Source: Ruegeria haliotis
GTDB taxonomy: Bacteria; Pseudomonadota; Alphaproteobacteria; Rhodobacterales; Rhodobacteraceae
Length of the DNA: 64,000 bases
Assembly (NCBI RefSeq): GCF_013377785.1
Contig: NZ_JABXWT010000018.1
Coordinates: 1-64,000, forward strand
Direction of reading: 5' to 3'
In this document: positions 15,005 through 23,307 of the stretch, in pieces
Position numbering within the stretch: position 1 is the first letter of the stretch
How the letters are laid out: every line of letters begins with the position of its first letter
Notes under the pieces: model-generated
The model's input: only the letters and a program-made list of their open reading frames with translations
Databases searched by the model: none
What the model was told of the DNA's origin: nothing
Made by a program: the position numbers and the translations under genes

Positions 15005-16764
15005 CCGAGGCGCGCATCGACCGCAGATTGGCCGCCATCCTTGTGCTGGATGTCGTTGGCTACACACGGTTAATGGGGCGCGACGAAGAGGGCACGCTGG
15101 CCGCTCTGAAGCATCTGCGCCAGACCGTGATTGCCCCACAGGTGGCTGCCTACCGTGGCCGGGTCGTCAAGACCATGGGGGATGGCGCAATTACTCTCTT
15201 CGGAAGCGTCGTCGACGCGGTCAACGCCGCCATCGCGGTGCAGTCTGTGCTTACACGATCGGATGAGCACCATGTGGCCGGAGAGAAGATTGAGCTGCGA
15301 ATAGGCATAAATCTCGGCGACGTCATACTCGAGGGTTCGGACGTTTATGGTGATGGCATCAATGTGGCGGCGAGATTGCAGACAATCTCCCCACCGGGTG
15401 GGGTCATTCTGAGCTCGGGCGCCTATGATCAGATCAAAGGCAAAGTGGCCGAGGAGTTCGCCTCGGGCGGCGAGCGGCAGTTGAAAAACGTCTCCCAGCC
15501 AATACGCACGTACTTTTGGCCTGCCGATACGATGGTCGGCATCACAGGGGAGGTTCAAGTTCAGGAATTTCCTGACAAACCTTCGATCGTCGTGCTTCCA
15601 TTCGACAATATGTTAGGTGATCCGGGGCAAGACTACTTCGCGGATGGCATTGTCGAGGCGCTGACAGCGGATTTGGCGCGCATTCGAGCGTTCTTCGTGA
15701 TCGCGCGAAACTCGGCCTTCGCCTATAAAGGCTCGCACAAGAATGTCGGACAAATAGGTCGGGAACTGGGTGTCGCGTATCTATTGGAAGGTTCCGTGCA
15801 GCGGGCGGCCGGAAGGTTGAGGATCACGGTCCAGCTGATAGAGACCAAGACCGGAGCCCACCTGTGGGCTGAACGCTATGACGGGTCCGAAGAAGATCTA
15901 TTCGAACTTCAGGACCGGATCACTGAACAAGTGGCCGGCGCGATACTGCCATCCATTCAAAAAGCCGAAATCGAACGGGTGCGGCGCAAACCTCCGGAAA
16001 GCCTTGGGGCCTATGACTATACGATGCGGGGCATGCGGCACGTTTGGATGCTGGACAAGGACGAGGCGGCCCTGGCACTGGGATTGCTGAACAAAGGATT
16101 GGAAATCGACCCCAATTACCCATTGGCCCTTGCGTTGTCTGCATGGTGCTGGGCTCAACATTCTGTCTATAACTGGGTTACCGATATAGAGGCCGCTAAG
16201 GCCAAAGCACTGGAGCATGCAGAACGCGCGGCAGCGCTGTCTTCGGAAGACCCTCTGATCCTTGCCGTATTGGGAACGGTGCATACGTTCGCCCGCAATT
16301 ACGACGACGCGCGCGTGCTGCTGGAGCGGGCCATCAACCTAGACAACAATTCTGCATGGGCCTTTTCAAGGCTCGGCTGGCTCGAAGTCTATGCGGACCG
16401 TCCCAAATCAGCTCTGCCCCATTTTGAACGGTCCATCAGGTTGAGCCCGATCGACCCGATGAACTTTAACAATTACGTCGGGATCGCCAGCGCACATCAG
16501 GTTACAGAAGAGTATGCCGCGGCGGCCGATTTCTTCCGGCGCGCCCTTATAGAGCGTCCCACAGCCCACTGGATCCACCGCAACCTTGCTCCGGTTCTTT
16601 TGGCCGCCGGGCGAGAGCGTGAGGCGATGGTATCGCGCGTTGTTTTGTTCTCGGAGTTTCCAGACCTAACGATCAAAAGCTATAAAGAAGCGATGGTGTT
16701 TTCTTCTGGAGCCCTGGAGCGGATATCGGTGTTTCTTCGGCGACTTGGGGTTCCAGAGAGATAG
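15001..16764 (+). CDS. class III adenylate/guanylate cyclase with TolB-like and TPR domains
   Basis: A 587-residue protein starting at GTG 15001. Residues 1-170 are a class III cyclase catalytic domain: AAILVLDVVGYTRLM with metal ligand Asp17, VVKTMGDGAITLF with Asp61, and VYGDGINVAARL with Asn121 and Arg125 at the transition-state positions, so it looks catalytically intact. Residues about 192-310 are a TolB-like domain (PSIVVLPFDNMLGDPGQDYFADGI, ARNSAFAYKG, LGVAYLLEGSVQRAAGRLRITVQLI). The rest is TPR-like (LGLLNKGLEIDPNYPLALALS). It overlaps the decarboxylase stop by 4 bp. Known relatives occur in rhizobia and roseobacters in many copies; the input sensed is unknown. Confidence 0.88.
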   Translation: MTEARIDRRLAAILVLDVVGYTRLMGRDEEGTLAALKHLRQTVIAPQVAAYRGRVVKTMGDGAITLFGSVVDAVNAAIAVQSVLTRSDEHHVAGEKIELRIGINLGDVILEGSDVYGDGINVAARLQTISPPGGVILSSGAYDQIKGKVAEEFASGGERQLKNVSQPIRTYFWPADTMVGITGEVQVQEFPDKPSIVVLPFDNMLGDPGQDYFADGIVEALTADLARIRAFFVIARNSAFAYKGSHKNVGQIGRELGVAYLLEGSVQRAAGRLRITVQLIETKTGAHLWAERYDGSEEDLFELQDRITEQVAGAILPSIQKAEIERVRRKPPESLGAYDYTMRGMRHVWMLDKDEAALALGLLNKGLEIDPNYPLALALSAWCWAQHSVYNWVTDIEAAKAKALEHAERAAALSSEDPLILAVLGTVHTFARNYDDARVLLERAINLDNNSAWAFSRLGWLEVYADRPKSALPHFERSIRLSPIDPMNFNNYVGIASAHQVTEEYAAAADFFRRALIERPTAHWIHRNLAPVLLAAGREREAMVSRVVLFSEFPDLTIKSYKEAMVFSSGALERISVFLRRLGVPER

Positions 16765-17163
16765 ACTATTGGGGCTTGTTAAAAGCTTTGAAGGGACTCC
16801 CGTCATTCGCCGCGACCGAGAAATCCAGCGAAACTCATAATTACACTCTGCGTAGCATTTCCGACTTTGGATTGGCATCGAAGATCCTGCTCAAGGCACA
16901 ATACGCTCACTCCCAGAAGCCTCTCCTTCACGCAAAGTCATTGTGTGCGAGGTGCCGCTTGCCTCCCGAACATCTGGAACAGCAGATGAGTGCAGCCGAC
17001 CCATTGCTGCCCTTCGCGGCTGGTCTTTATTACTGCAATGCAGTTCACCAAACCAGACATCCGCTTTAGCTGAAAAGTCTAGAGTGTTTCTGCGTACCAA
17101 AATAGAGTGAAACAGGATCGACTATCTAGTTACAGTATCAAACCTGCTCACGACTTATAGGTC
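16765..17163. other. intergenic region between convergent operons
   Basis: About 400 bp between the cyclase gene and the RidA-family gene, which converge. Only short frames without ribosome sites are present. No strong terminator stem was found. The stretch 16980-17070 resembles intergenic filler common in this window. Confidence 0.4.
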
Positions 17164-17514
17164 TTATTTTTTTCGCGCGGTAATAATGATCTCAACGCTG
17201 TAGTCGGGGGTGGCCAATGCGGCCCCTCCACACGCACGCGCGGGCGCGTTGCCGGGGGCGACCCAACTGTCCCAGACAGCGTTCATTTCAGCAAAGTCAT
17301 CCATTGATGAAAGCCAGATGATCGCCTGCAGGATATGTTTCTTGTCTGAACCGGCCTCAGCCAGCAAGCTGTCCACTTGCGCCAGAATGGTTTTGGTCTG
17401 CTCGGTCACACTTGTTCCGGGCACAGCCACCTGACCGGCGAGATAAATCATCTCTCCACAGGTGACGATCTGGCTCATACGATAAGAGCTTTTCAGGCGT
17501 TGAATTTGCGACAT
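17164..17514 (-). CDS. RidA-family (YjgF/UK114) enamine/imine deaminase
   Basis: A 116-residue RidA-fold protein. It contains MSQIVTCGEMIYLAGQVA near residue 14, TEQTKTILAQVDSLLAEAGSDKKHILQAIIWLSSMDDFAEMNAVWDSWV across the middle, and APARACGGAALATPDYSVEIIITA at the end, with the arginine of PARACG at the family's carboxylate-binding position. RidA proteins hydrolyse 2-aminoacrylate and related enamines. ATG 17514 has AAGGA upstream; the longer frame to 17691 overlaps cuyZ. It is the third gene behind cuyA and cuyZ; as cysteate beta-elimination yields 2-aminoacrylate, a supporting role there is a natural inference. Confidence 0.88.
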   Translation of the reverse strand: MSQIQRLKSSYRMSQIVTCGEMIYLAGQVAVPGTSVTEQTKTILAQVDSLLAEAGSDKKHILQAIIWLSSMDDFAEMNAVWDSWVAPGNAPARACGGAALATPDYSVEIIITARKK

Positions 17515-17537
17515 ATCTTGTCCTTTCAGGTTGATGG

Positions 17538-18524
17538 TCAGAAGCCAAAGCTCATGACAAACGCCACGGCGATAGCGAGAAGAAAAAGGGTTTCGGCAAC
17601 AAGGATAATGCCGTAGCTGGGTTTGACGCGCAGAATGGTTGCAAGGCTGGTTTTCACCCCAAGGGCAGAGATTGCGATCACCAGACACCAACCGGACAGG
17701 GTGGCAATTGCGTCAGTGATCACCTGTGGCACCAGCCCGGTGTTTGTCAAAATCGCGAGCGCGACAAACATGACAAGAAACCACGGCAGGGTGATCTTCT
17801 GGGATTGTGCGCCACGAAAGCTCGCCATGACCACAATCATCACCACCGGCAACAACGCCACGCGCACCATCTTGACGAAGGTCGCAATCACCCCCGCCTC
17901 TTCGCTGATCGAATATCCTGCGCCGACGACTTGGGCCACGTCATGAATGGTTGCACCAATCAGAAAGCCGCTTTCCAGATCGCTCATGCCCAGGGCCCCA
18001 AACAGGATTGGGTAAGCAATCATAGCGATCGTCGACAGGGCGGTGACGCCGATTACGACAAACAACGTGTCCTGCTCACGGTCATCTTTTGCGGGCAGAA
18101 CCGAGGCAATAGCAAGGGCCGCAGAGGCGCCACAGATTGCCACCGAACCGCCCGCCAGCAGGCCAAAGGCCAGTTTGCGACCGAAGAGAAAAGAAAGGAC
18201 CGCCCCGCAGGCAAGCGTCGCCATGACAAATCCGACGACCGCGCCAACCGCGCCCAACCCAACGCTTTCCACATCCCCGATGCTCAGACGCAAGCCCAAC
18301 AGGCCCACCCCAAACCGCAGTAACGTTTTGGCCGAAAACTCCAGCCCCGGTGTGAATTTCTGATCATCGTAGAGAAAGTGAAACGCCATGCCGATCAACA
18401 GTGCGAAAAGCATCGCGGGCGCGCCGTAATGTTCGGACAGAAAGGTCGCAGCGGCGGCGATGACGCACACCAGAAGAATGCCACCAAAGTGGGTGTCCCA
18501 GCGGGACTTGATCAGCGACACCAT
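17538..18524 (-). CDS. cuyZ: CuyZ, putative sulfite exporter (UPF0324/YeiH family)
   Basis: A 328-residue membrane protein with about ten hydrophobic helices. Family landmarks include LLRFGVGLLGLRLS near residue 70, GGSVAICGASAALAIASVLP near 127, IGATIHDVAQVVGAGYSIS near 190 and SALGVKTSLATI near 285, matching the YeiH/UPF0324 putative sulfate-exporter family. In Ruegeria (Silicibacter) pomeroyi the equivalent gene next to cuyA is cuyZ, co-transcribed and proposed to export sulfite released from cysteate. AGGAG precedes ATG 18524, and the gene lies 78 bp behind cuyA on the same strand. Confidence 0.88.
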   Translation of the reverse strand: MVSLIKSRWDTHFGGILLVCVIAAAATFLSEHYGAPAMLFALLIGMAFHFLYDDQKFTPGLEFSAKTLLRFGVGLLGLRLSIGDVESVGLGAVGAVVGFVMATLACGAVLSFLFGRKLAFGLLAGGSVAICGASAALAIASVLPAKDDREQDTLFVVIGVTALSTIAMIAYPILFGALGMSDLESGFLIGATIHDVAQVVGAGYSISEEAGVIATFVKMVRVALLPVVMIVVMASFRGAQSQKITLPWFLVMFVALAILTNTGLVPQVITDAIATLSGWCLVIAISALGVKTSLATILRVKPSYGIILVAETLFLLAIAVAFVMSFGF

Positions 18525-18602
18525 GGTTCGCTCCTGAATGCGGGAATGTGAAAATGGTGCGCGCAGTCAGCGTGAGGTCACGCGCACCTATTGTTTTTGG
18601 CG

Positions 18603-19619
18603 TTAGCCAACCCAGCGTTTGCTGTGGTCAAAGGCAGCGTCATAGCCGAAGAGAGCCGCCGAACCGCCAGTGTGCAGGAAGACGACGCGTTCGCCTTTCT
18701 TAAGGTGACCTTTGCGGATCAGATCAATAAAGCCCGCGGCCCCTTTGGCAGAGTAAACCGGATCAAGCAGGATGGATTCCAGCTCAGCAAACATTTGAAT
18801 GGCTTCGATGCCGCTTTGGGTTGGGATGCCATAGCCTTCGCCGACATAATCGGTGTTGGCGACCACATCTTCGCGTTGAACAACACCAGCACAGCCCAGT
18901 TTCTCGGCCGTGGTGCAGGCCAGATTGAAGACGTTTTCTTCCTGTTTCTGCTTGGGTGCTCGTACGCCAATGCCCAACAGCGGGATCTGTGCGTTCATCG
19001 CTTTCAGACCCACAATCAAACCTGCCTGCGTACCGGCGCTTCCGGTGGCGTGAACGATATGATCCAGCTTCAGGTCGCGATCATTGGCTTGCGCCAACAT
19101 CTCAAACGCGCAGTTCACATAGCCGAGCGCGCCTGTGGGGTTCGAACCACCACCGGGAATGGTGTAAACTTTTTTGCCATCTGCACGCAGCTTGTCGGCG
19201 GCGGCTTCCATCTCGGCGTTCATATCCAGACCACCGGGGCGTTTTTCGGTGGTGGCACCATGCAGGTGATCCAGCAAAACGTTGCCGTTATTGTTGTAGT
19301 TGGCGTTGTTGGACCCGGTGCGATCTTCCAGAAGGATGTGACAATCCATGCCCAGTTTCGCCGCAAAAGCTGCGGTTTGGCGGGCGTGATTGGATTGGGT
19401 GGCACCTTGTGTCATGACCATGTCTGCACCCTGAAGCTCAGCCTCGGCCATCAGGAACTCAAGTTTGCGGGTCTTGTTGCCGCCAGTAGACAGGCCGGTG
19501 CAGTCGTCGCGTTTGATCCAGATTTCCGGGCCGCCAAGTTCTGCGGTCAGACGATCCAGTCGCTCAAGCGGTGTTGGCAGGTGGGCGATGAAGCGGCGGG
19601 GGTAACGGGCGAGATGCAT
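18603..19619 (-). CDS. cuyA: CuyA, L-cysteate sulfo-lyase (PLP, D-cysteine desulfhydrase family)
   Basis: A 338-residue fold-type II PLP enzyme of the ACC deaminase/D-cysteine desulfhydrase family. The Schiff-base lysine is K49 in [24 protein letters not shown] at 76-84 and [10 protein letters not shown] near 193 bind carboxylate and phosphate, and [14 protein letters not shown] is at the C-terminus. The length, the neighbouring UPF0324 exporter and the marine setting fit CuyA, which splits L-cysteate to pyruvate, sulfite and ammonium. A plain D-cysteine desulfhydrase is the alternative; the purified CuyA of R. pomeroyi does both. AGGAG precedes ATG 19619. A LysR gene diverges upstream. Confidence 0.88.
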   Translation of the reverse strand: MHLARYPRRFIAHLPTPLERLDRLTAELGGPEIWIKRDDCTGLSTGGNKTRKLEFLMAEAELQGADMVMTQGATQSNHARQTAAFAAKLGMDCHILLEDRTGSNNANYNNNGNVLLDHLHGATTEKRPGGLDMNAEMEAAADKLRADGKKVYTIPGGGSNPTGALGYVNCAFEMLAQANDRDLKLDHIVHATGSAGTQAGLIVGLKAMNAQIPLLGIGVRAPKQKQEENVFNLACTTAEKLGCAGVVQREDVVANTDYVGEGYGIPTQSGIEAIQMFAELESILLDPVYSAKGAAGFIDLIRKGHLKKGERVVFLHTGGSAALFGYDAAFDHSKRWVG

Positions 19620-19685
19620 CGGAGACTCCTAAGTTGGTTTTTCTGCATCTTATTCTGGCGTTTTCCACACATCTAATTCGAAATT

Positions 19686-19703
19686 TGCGCATTAACATGC
19701 GCA
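19686..19703. promoter_or_regulatory. LysR-type palindrome between cuyA and its divergent LysR gene
   Basis: TGCGCAT-TAAC-ATGCGCA, a perfect 7-bp-arm inverted repeat, lies 67 bp upstream of cuyA and 37 bp upstream of the LysR start. It has the interrupted-dyad form usual for LysR binding sites. Confidence 0.6.
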
Positions 19704-19739
19704 TCTTGCATAATCATGACGCGCTGCTATGTTGGAAAT

Positions 19740-20636
19740 ATGCAGCTGGATTGGATAGATGACATATTAGCCGTGATTGACACCGGGTCACTGACGCGCG
19801 CGGCCGAGCGGCGTTTTCTGACCCAATCAGCCTTCACGCGGCGGGTGAGACTGATTGAAGAACGGATTGGCGCCCCCCTGTTTGACCGGTCCTGCAAGCC
19901 TGTCACTATCCTGCCAGGCGTGCAGGCAATGGAACCTGAGCTGCGGGAACTTGGCGCACGGCTGCGCCGCCTGCAGCACGATTTGAAATCAGCAGCCGAT
20001 GGTGGAACGCGGGATGTTACCTTTGTGTGCCAACACGCCATTACCACCACAATTTCCCCGTGGGTCGTAAGGCAACTGACCCAGTCACAAGACATTTCTG
20101 TACGTGTGCGATCAGGAAATCGGGACAATTGCCTGATGTTGCTTCTGTCTGGTGAGGCCGATTTTGCCATAACGTACGAACGCCCCGATGCCTCCGGTCC
20201 TGCATTGCCACAAGCATTTGAGATACGGCGACTGGGCGGCGATACATTGGTCCCGGTGGCGTCCCCGGATCTCGTGAACAACGCGGATGAACACGAGATG
20301 CCGTTCATTTCATATCCCCCGGATGTTTTCTTAGGGCGCGTGTTCAGTCAGTGCATTTTGCCCTTGTTACCCGAAGGTGTCTTATTGTCACCAAAGGCGG
20401 AAACCGCGCTGACCCTTGCCGCTTGCGAATATGCTCTGGATGGCATCGGGGTTGCCTGGCTGCCGCTGACTTTGGTCAAACGGCATTTGAAAGAAGGGCG
20501 TTTAAGGCGGTTGAATGACCTGCCGCTTCAGGATCTTGGCATCATGCTGATCCGCCTGTCTGATCAACAGGGCGACGGGAACGCCCAAATCTGGGCCGAT
20601 CTGACAACAATCCCCGAACTGTCCGTGGGGCTATAG
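19740..20636 (+). CDS. LysR-family regulator, likely regulator of cuyAZ
   Basis: A 298-residue LysR protein. The helix-turn-helix runs DWIDDILAVIDTGSLTRAAERRFLTQSAFTRRVRLIEERIGAPLFDRS (residues 4-50). The effector domain follows, with GEADFAITYERPD near 145. I chose ATG 19740 so that the protein begins MQLDWIDD, the usual distance to the helix-turn-helix. It is divergent from cuyA with a perfect dyad between, hence probable cysteate-responsive activator. Its stop overlaps the stop of the next, convergent LysR gene by 6 bp. Confidence 0.88.
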   Translation: MQLDWIDDILAVIDTGSLTRAAERRFLTQSAFTRRVRLIEERIGAPLFDRSCKPVTILPGVQAMEPELRELGARLRRLQHDLKSAADGGTRDVTFVCQHAITTTISPWVVRQLTQSQDISVRVRSGNRDNCLMLLLSGEADFAITYERPDASGPALPQAFEIRRLGGDTLVPVASPDLVNNADEHEMPFISYPPDVFLGRVFSQCILPLLPEGVLLSPKAETALTLAACEYALDGIGVAWLPLTLVKRHLKEGRLRRLNDLPLQDLGIMLIRLSDQQGDGNAQIWADLTTIPELSVGL

Positions 20637-21515
20637 CGCGTTCCAGACCTGCTCGCCGGTTTCATCCAAACGGTCAAGCGAGCAGAACAATGACAGGGTC
20701 AGCGAGGCCTGCCAGTTTTCACCCCCAACCTGTATCACTTGCCCGGAGGCCAGTTCTTCCGACACCACGCTTTCGGGCAGCCAAGCAACCCCGCTGCCCG
20801 ATAACATGCGCCGCTTGATGGCCTCGGTCAGCGCATCCATATAGCGCAGTGCCAACGGGGGCGACCGCGTTCCAATGATCTGATCAACCACGGATCCAAG
20901 GAAGCTGCTTGGGTCATAACCCAAATACGGGATCTGTACCCGCCCCGGATTGTCCAAATCCCAGCCCCCTTCACGGGCCGCATTGGTTTGTGCGACGGGG
21001 ATCATCTGTTCAGAACCAATATCTTTGCGCGCGAAATGCCGCTCTTCGAAAACCGGTTGCACATCCTTGTGCCGATAATAAAGCAGAAAGTCGCAAGTCC
21101 CGTCCGACAGAAGCTGACAACAGGTGCTGAGGTTATCTGAATAAATCCGCACGCGCAGGTTTGGAATGCGATCTTCAAATTCAGCAATGCGGTGCGACAG
21201 GTAGTTGACCGAAATCGTGTGCAGGACGGCAAAGCGCTGAAAGGCCGTACGGCCCTGTTCCTGCGCGCGCAGGGTTTGGCGAATGTCCGTCAGGTTGGCG
21301 ATTGCCTCTTGCGCGACCGGCAAAAACTGCTGACCAGCCTCTGACAATTGCACTGGATAGCTGGAGCGTTTGATCAACGGGATCCCCAACCAGTTTTCCA
21401 GCGATTTGATCCGCCGACTGAAAGCGGATTGCGTGATATTGCGTTCCTCTGCGGCCCGGGTAAAATTCAAAACACGCGCGAGGCAAGTGAAATCTCGAAG
21501 CCAGTTAATATCCAA
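20631..21515 (-). CDS. LysR-family regulator, likely regulator of the TRAP operon
   Basis: A 294-residue LysR protein with INWLRDFTCLARVLNFTRAAEERNITQSAFSRRIKSLENWLGIPLIKR as DNA-binding domain. No ATG is available; I prefer TTG 21515, which has GGAGG five bases upstream and gives the usual LysR N-terminal length. TTG 21548 and GTG 21533 are alternatives. The domain is similar in style to the neighbouring LysR protein (both have TQSAF-RR), so they may be paralogues. It diverges from the TRAP transporter genes 215 bp away. Confidence 0.85.
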   Translation of the reverse strand: MDINWLRDFTCLARVLNFTRAAEERNITQSAFSRRIKSLENWLGIPLIKRSSYPVQLSEAGQQFLPVAQEAIANLTDIRQTLRAQEQGRTAFQRFAVLHTISVNYLSHRIAEFEDRIPNLRVRIYSDNLSTCCQLLSDGTCDFLLYYRHKDVQPVFEERHFARKDIGSEQMIPVAQTNAAREGGWDLDNPGRVQIPYLGYDPSSFLGSVVDQIIGTRSPPLALRYMDALTEAIKRRMLSGSGVAWLPESVVSEELASGQVIQVGGENWQASLTLSLFCSLDRLDETGEQVWNAL

Positions 21516-21729
21516 ATCATCCTCCAATTTCACCTTAACGTACTGCAAAAGAACAACTATGCAATATTGGAATGATCTAATGCTGCATTTGAGTTGGCAT
21601 TGATCGCGCCGTTTCGCCTAGCGTTTGTGACAGGTCAGCCCAGACCAGCCACATGTGTCTCTGGGATGAAGGCCAAGGGTGTGGCGGTGAGGAAACCTGT
21701 CAGATAAGCCCGCTTAATGGGAGGAATAT

Positions 21730-22725
21730 ATGAACTTTTCTATCAAATCGACGACGGCTATGGCTGTCGCTTTAACCGCCGGTCTAACCGCTGGCACAGC
21801 CACTGCTGAGACCACGCTGCGTCTGAGCACCTATGTCAACGAGTCGGACATTCGATATGGAGGCTTTACGCATTTTGCTGCTCTTGTCGCAGAAAAGACC
21901 GGCGGATCGGTCAAGGTCGAGGTATTCCCGTCTGGTACATTGCACGGTTGGTCCGAGGGGGTCGATTCTGTACAAGGCGGCGTTTCGGACATCAGCTGGA
22001 TCAATGCCGATAACCGTCTGCCTTGCTATGCAGTTACGTCGCTTTACCCGGCTGAAGTCAGCTTGGAAGATCAAACCGGTCTGGATGCCGCTTACGCGGG
22101 CCTGATCAAGGATGAAGCCGCAAATGCGGGCCTCGTACCGCTGTTCAATTCAAACTATTCCTATGATCAGGAATGGTGGTTCGAGGAGCCGATTGAAGAT
22201 CTTGGTAAGCTGGACGGCAAGCTGGTCCGCTCGATTGGGCCTCTGGTCAGCATGATGATCGAAAGCTGGGGGGGAGAGCCGGTTTTTGTTGCCCCAAAAG
22301 AGGTGTTCCAATCTGCTGAACGCGGCGTTGTTGATGGCATCAACATGGGCGTCGCGACCTACAGCTCTTGGAAGCTTTGGACCGTTATGCCTTACATGGT
22401 CAACGCCAACCTGTTCTATGGCAACATTCAGTACATGATGAACAAATCCAAGTTCGATGGGCTGACTGCGGACGAACAAGCGGCCCTGACGGCAGCTGCG
22501 GCTGAGACCGAAACCTGGTTGCAGCCACGCTATGAAGCATGGGTTGACCAGCAGGTCGGCAACGCCGTGATGCAAGGTGGCGGTGCTGCAGTGTCCATTT
22601 CGGATGAACAGCGTGCAAGCCTGATTGCCAGCGTGAAACCCCAATGGGACGAAACGGTGAACGAGGCCTGCGGCATGGAAATGGCCGACAGCATTCGCGC
22701 CCTTCTTGAAAGCCATGCTCCCTGA
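21730..22725 (+). CDS. TRAP transporter periplasmic substrate-binding protein (DctP family)
   Basis: A 331-residue protein with a signal peptide (basic start, hydrophobic AVALTAGLTAGTATA, cleavage near residue 26 before ETTLRLSTYVNES). The DctP fold shows in FAALVAEKTGGSVKVEVFPSGTL, GKLVRSIGPLVSMMIESWGGEPV with the conserved arginine region near 158, and GVVDGINMGVATY near 195. GGGAGG precedes the ATG. It captures an organic anion in the periplasm for the DctQ/DctM pair that follows. The substrate is unknown; proximity to cuyA makes a sulfonate conceivable. Confidence 0.9.
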   Translation: MNFSIKSTTAMAVALTAGLTAGTATAETTLRLSTYVNESDIRYGGFTHFAALVAEKTGGSVKVEVFPSGTLHGWSEGVDSVQGGVSDISWINADNRLPCYAVTSLYPAEVSLEDQTGLDAAYAGLIKDEAANAGLVPLFNSNYSYDQEWWFEEPIEDLGKLDGKLVRSIGPLVSMMIESWGGEPVFVAPKEVFQSAERGVVDGINMGVATYSSWKLWTVMPYMVNANLFYGNIQYMMNKSKFDGLTADEQAALTAAAAETETWLQPRYEAWVDQQVGNAVMQGGGAAVSISDEQRASLIASVKPQWDETVNEACGMEMADSIRALLESHAP

Positions 22726-22739
22726 TCGGTGGCTTTCAT

Positions 22740-22767
22740 CGGTGGCCCTGACGTCCCGGGGCCACCG
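22740..22767 (+). promoter_or_regulatory. intercistronic hairpin after the TRAP binding-protein gene
   Basis: CGGTGGCCC and GGGCCACCG form a perfect 9-bp stem with a 10-base loop, 15 bp after the dctP-type stop and 30 bp before the next start. It has no T-run. Such hairpins commonly stabilise the upstream cistron or attenuate transcription so that the binding protein is made in excess over the membrane subunits. Confidence 0.65.
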
Positions 22768-22797
22768 ACCCTCTCTTTCAAAAATCTGAGGTCTGTC

Positions 22798-23307
22798 ATG
22801 GATGACGGAATTGATTACCTGATCCGCCGAATCGAACGAGCGGTCGTATGGCTTGCTGGTGCCGGTGCGGTTGTGGTGCTGATCCAGATGCTGTGGATTT
22901 CTTACGGCGTGTTTGTGCGCTATGGGCTTGGCAAGCCAGACCGCATGGTCACAGAAGCCACCGCACTTTTGCTGTTTCCCGTGGCCTTTGCCGGGTTGGC
23001 CTATGCGCTGCGCGAAGACGCGTTTCCGAAAGTAACAATGATCACAGACCAGCTGCGGCCCAGTCTGCGCCGCCTGTTTGATATCATCAATCATATCCTG
23101 ATGTTCGCGGTTGGCAGCTTCTTTGCCTATGCGGGTGTCAGTGCGACGATCCGGTCGTTCAATTCCGGTGTCGCTTCAGAAATTCTGCACTGGCCCCGTT
23201 ACCTGTTCTGGGCCCCCGGCGCGCTGGCGCTGGTTCTATTCTCATTCTATGCCGGCTTGCGTCTGATCCGCCTGATCCGCAACCCGGCCCCGTCAGGAGA
23301 GTTCTAA
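22798..23307 (+). CDS. TRAP transporter small membrane subunit (DctQ family)
   Basis: A 169-residue protein with four hydrophobic helices (residues about 17-40, 55-75, 93-115, 135-155), the DctQ topology. Helix 2 region has DRMVTEATALLLFPVAFAGLAYALRED, typical of DctQ. ATG 22798 follows a TGAGGT site; the frame extends upstream to 22729 but that part covers the hairpin. The stop overlaps the DctM start (TAATG). Confidence 0.85.
   Translation: MDDGIDYLIRRIERAVVWLAGAGAVVVLIQMLWISYGVFVRYGLGKPDRMVTEATALLLFPVAFAGLAYALREDAFPKVTMITDQLRPSLRRLFDIINHILMFAVGSFFAYAGVSATIRSFNSGVASEILHWPRYLFWAPGALALVLFSFYAGLRLIRLIRNPAPSGEF

Noticed and set aside
18591-19676. 361-codon plus-strand frame opposite cuyA
   Set aside because: It is exactly antisense to the well-supported cuyA, has no ribosome site and shows no domain; it arises from codon bias of the real gene.
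22150-23094. 314-codon minus-strand frame across the TRAP binding protein and DctQ genes
   Set aside because: Antisense to two clear genes, rich in His, Arg and Gln as expected for a shadow frame.
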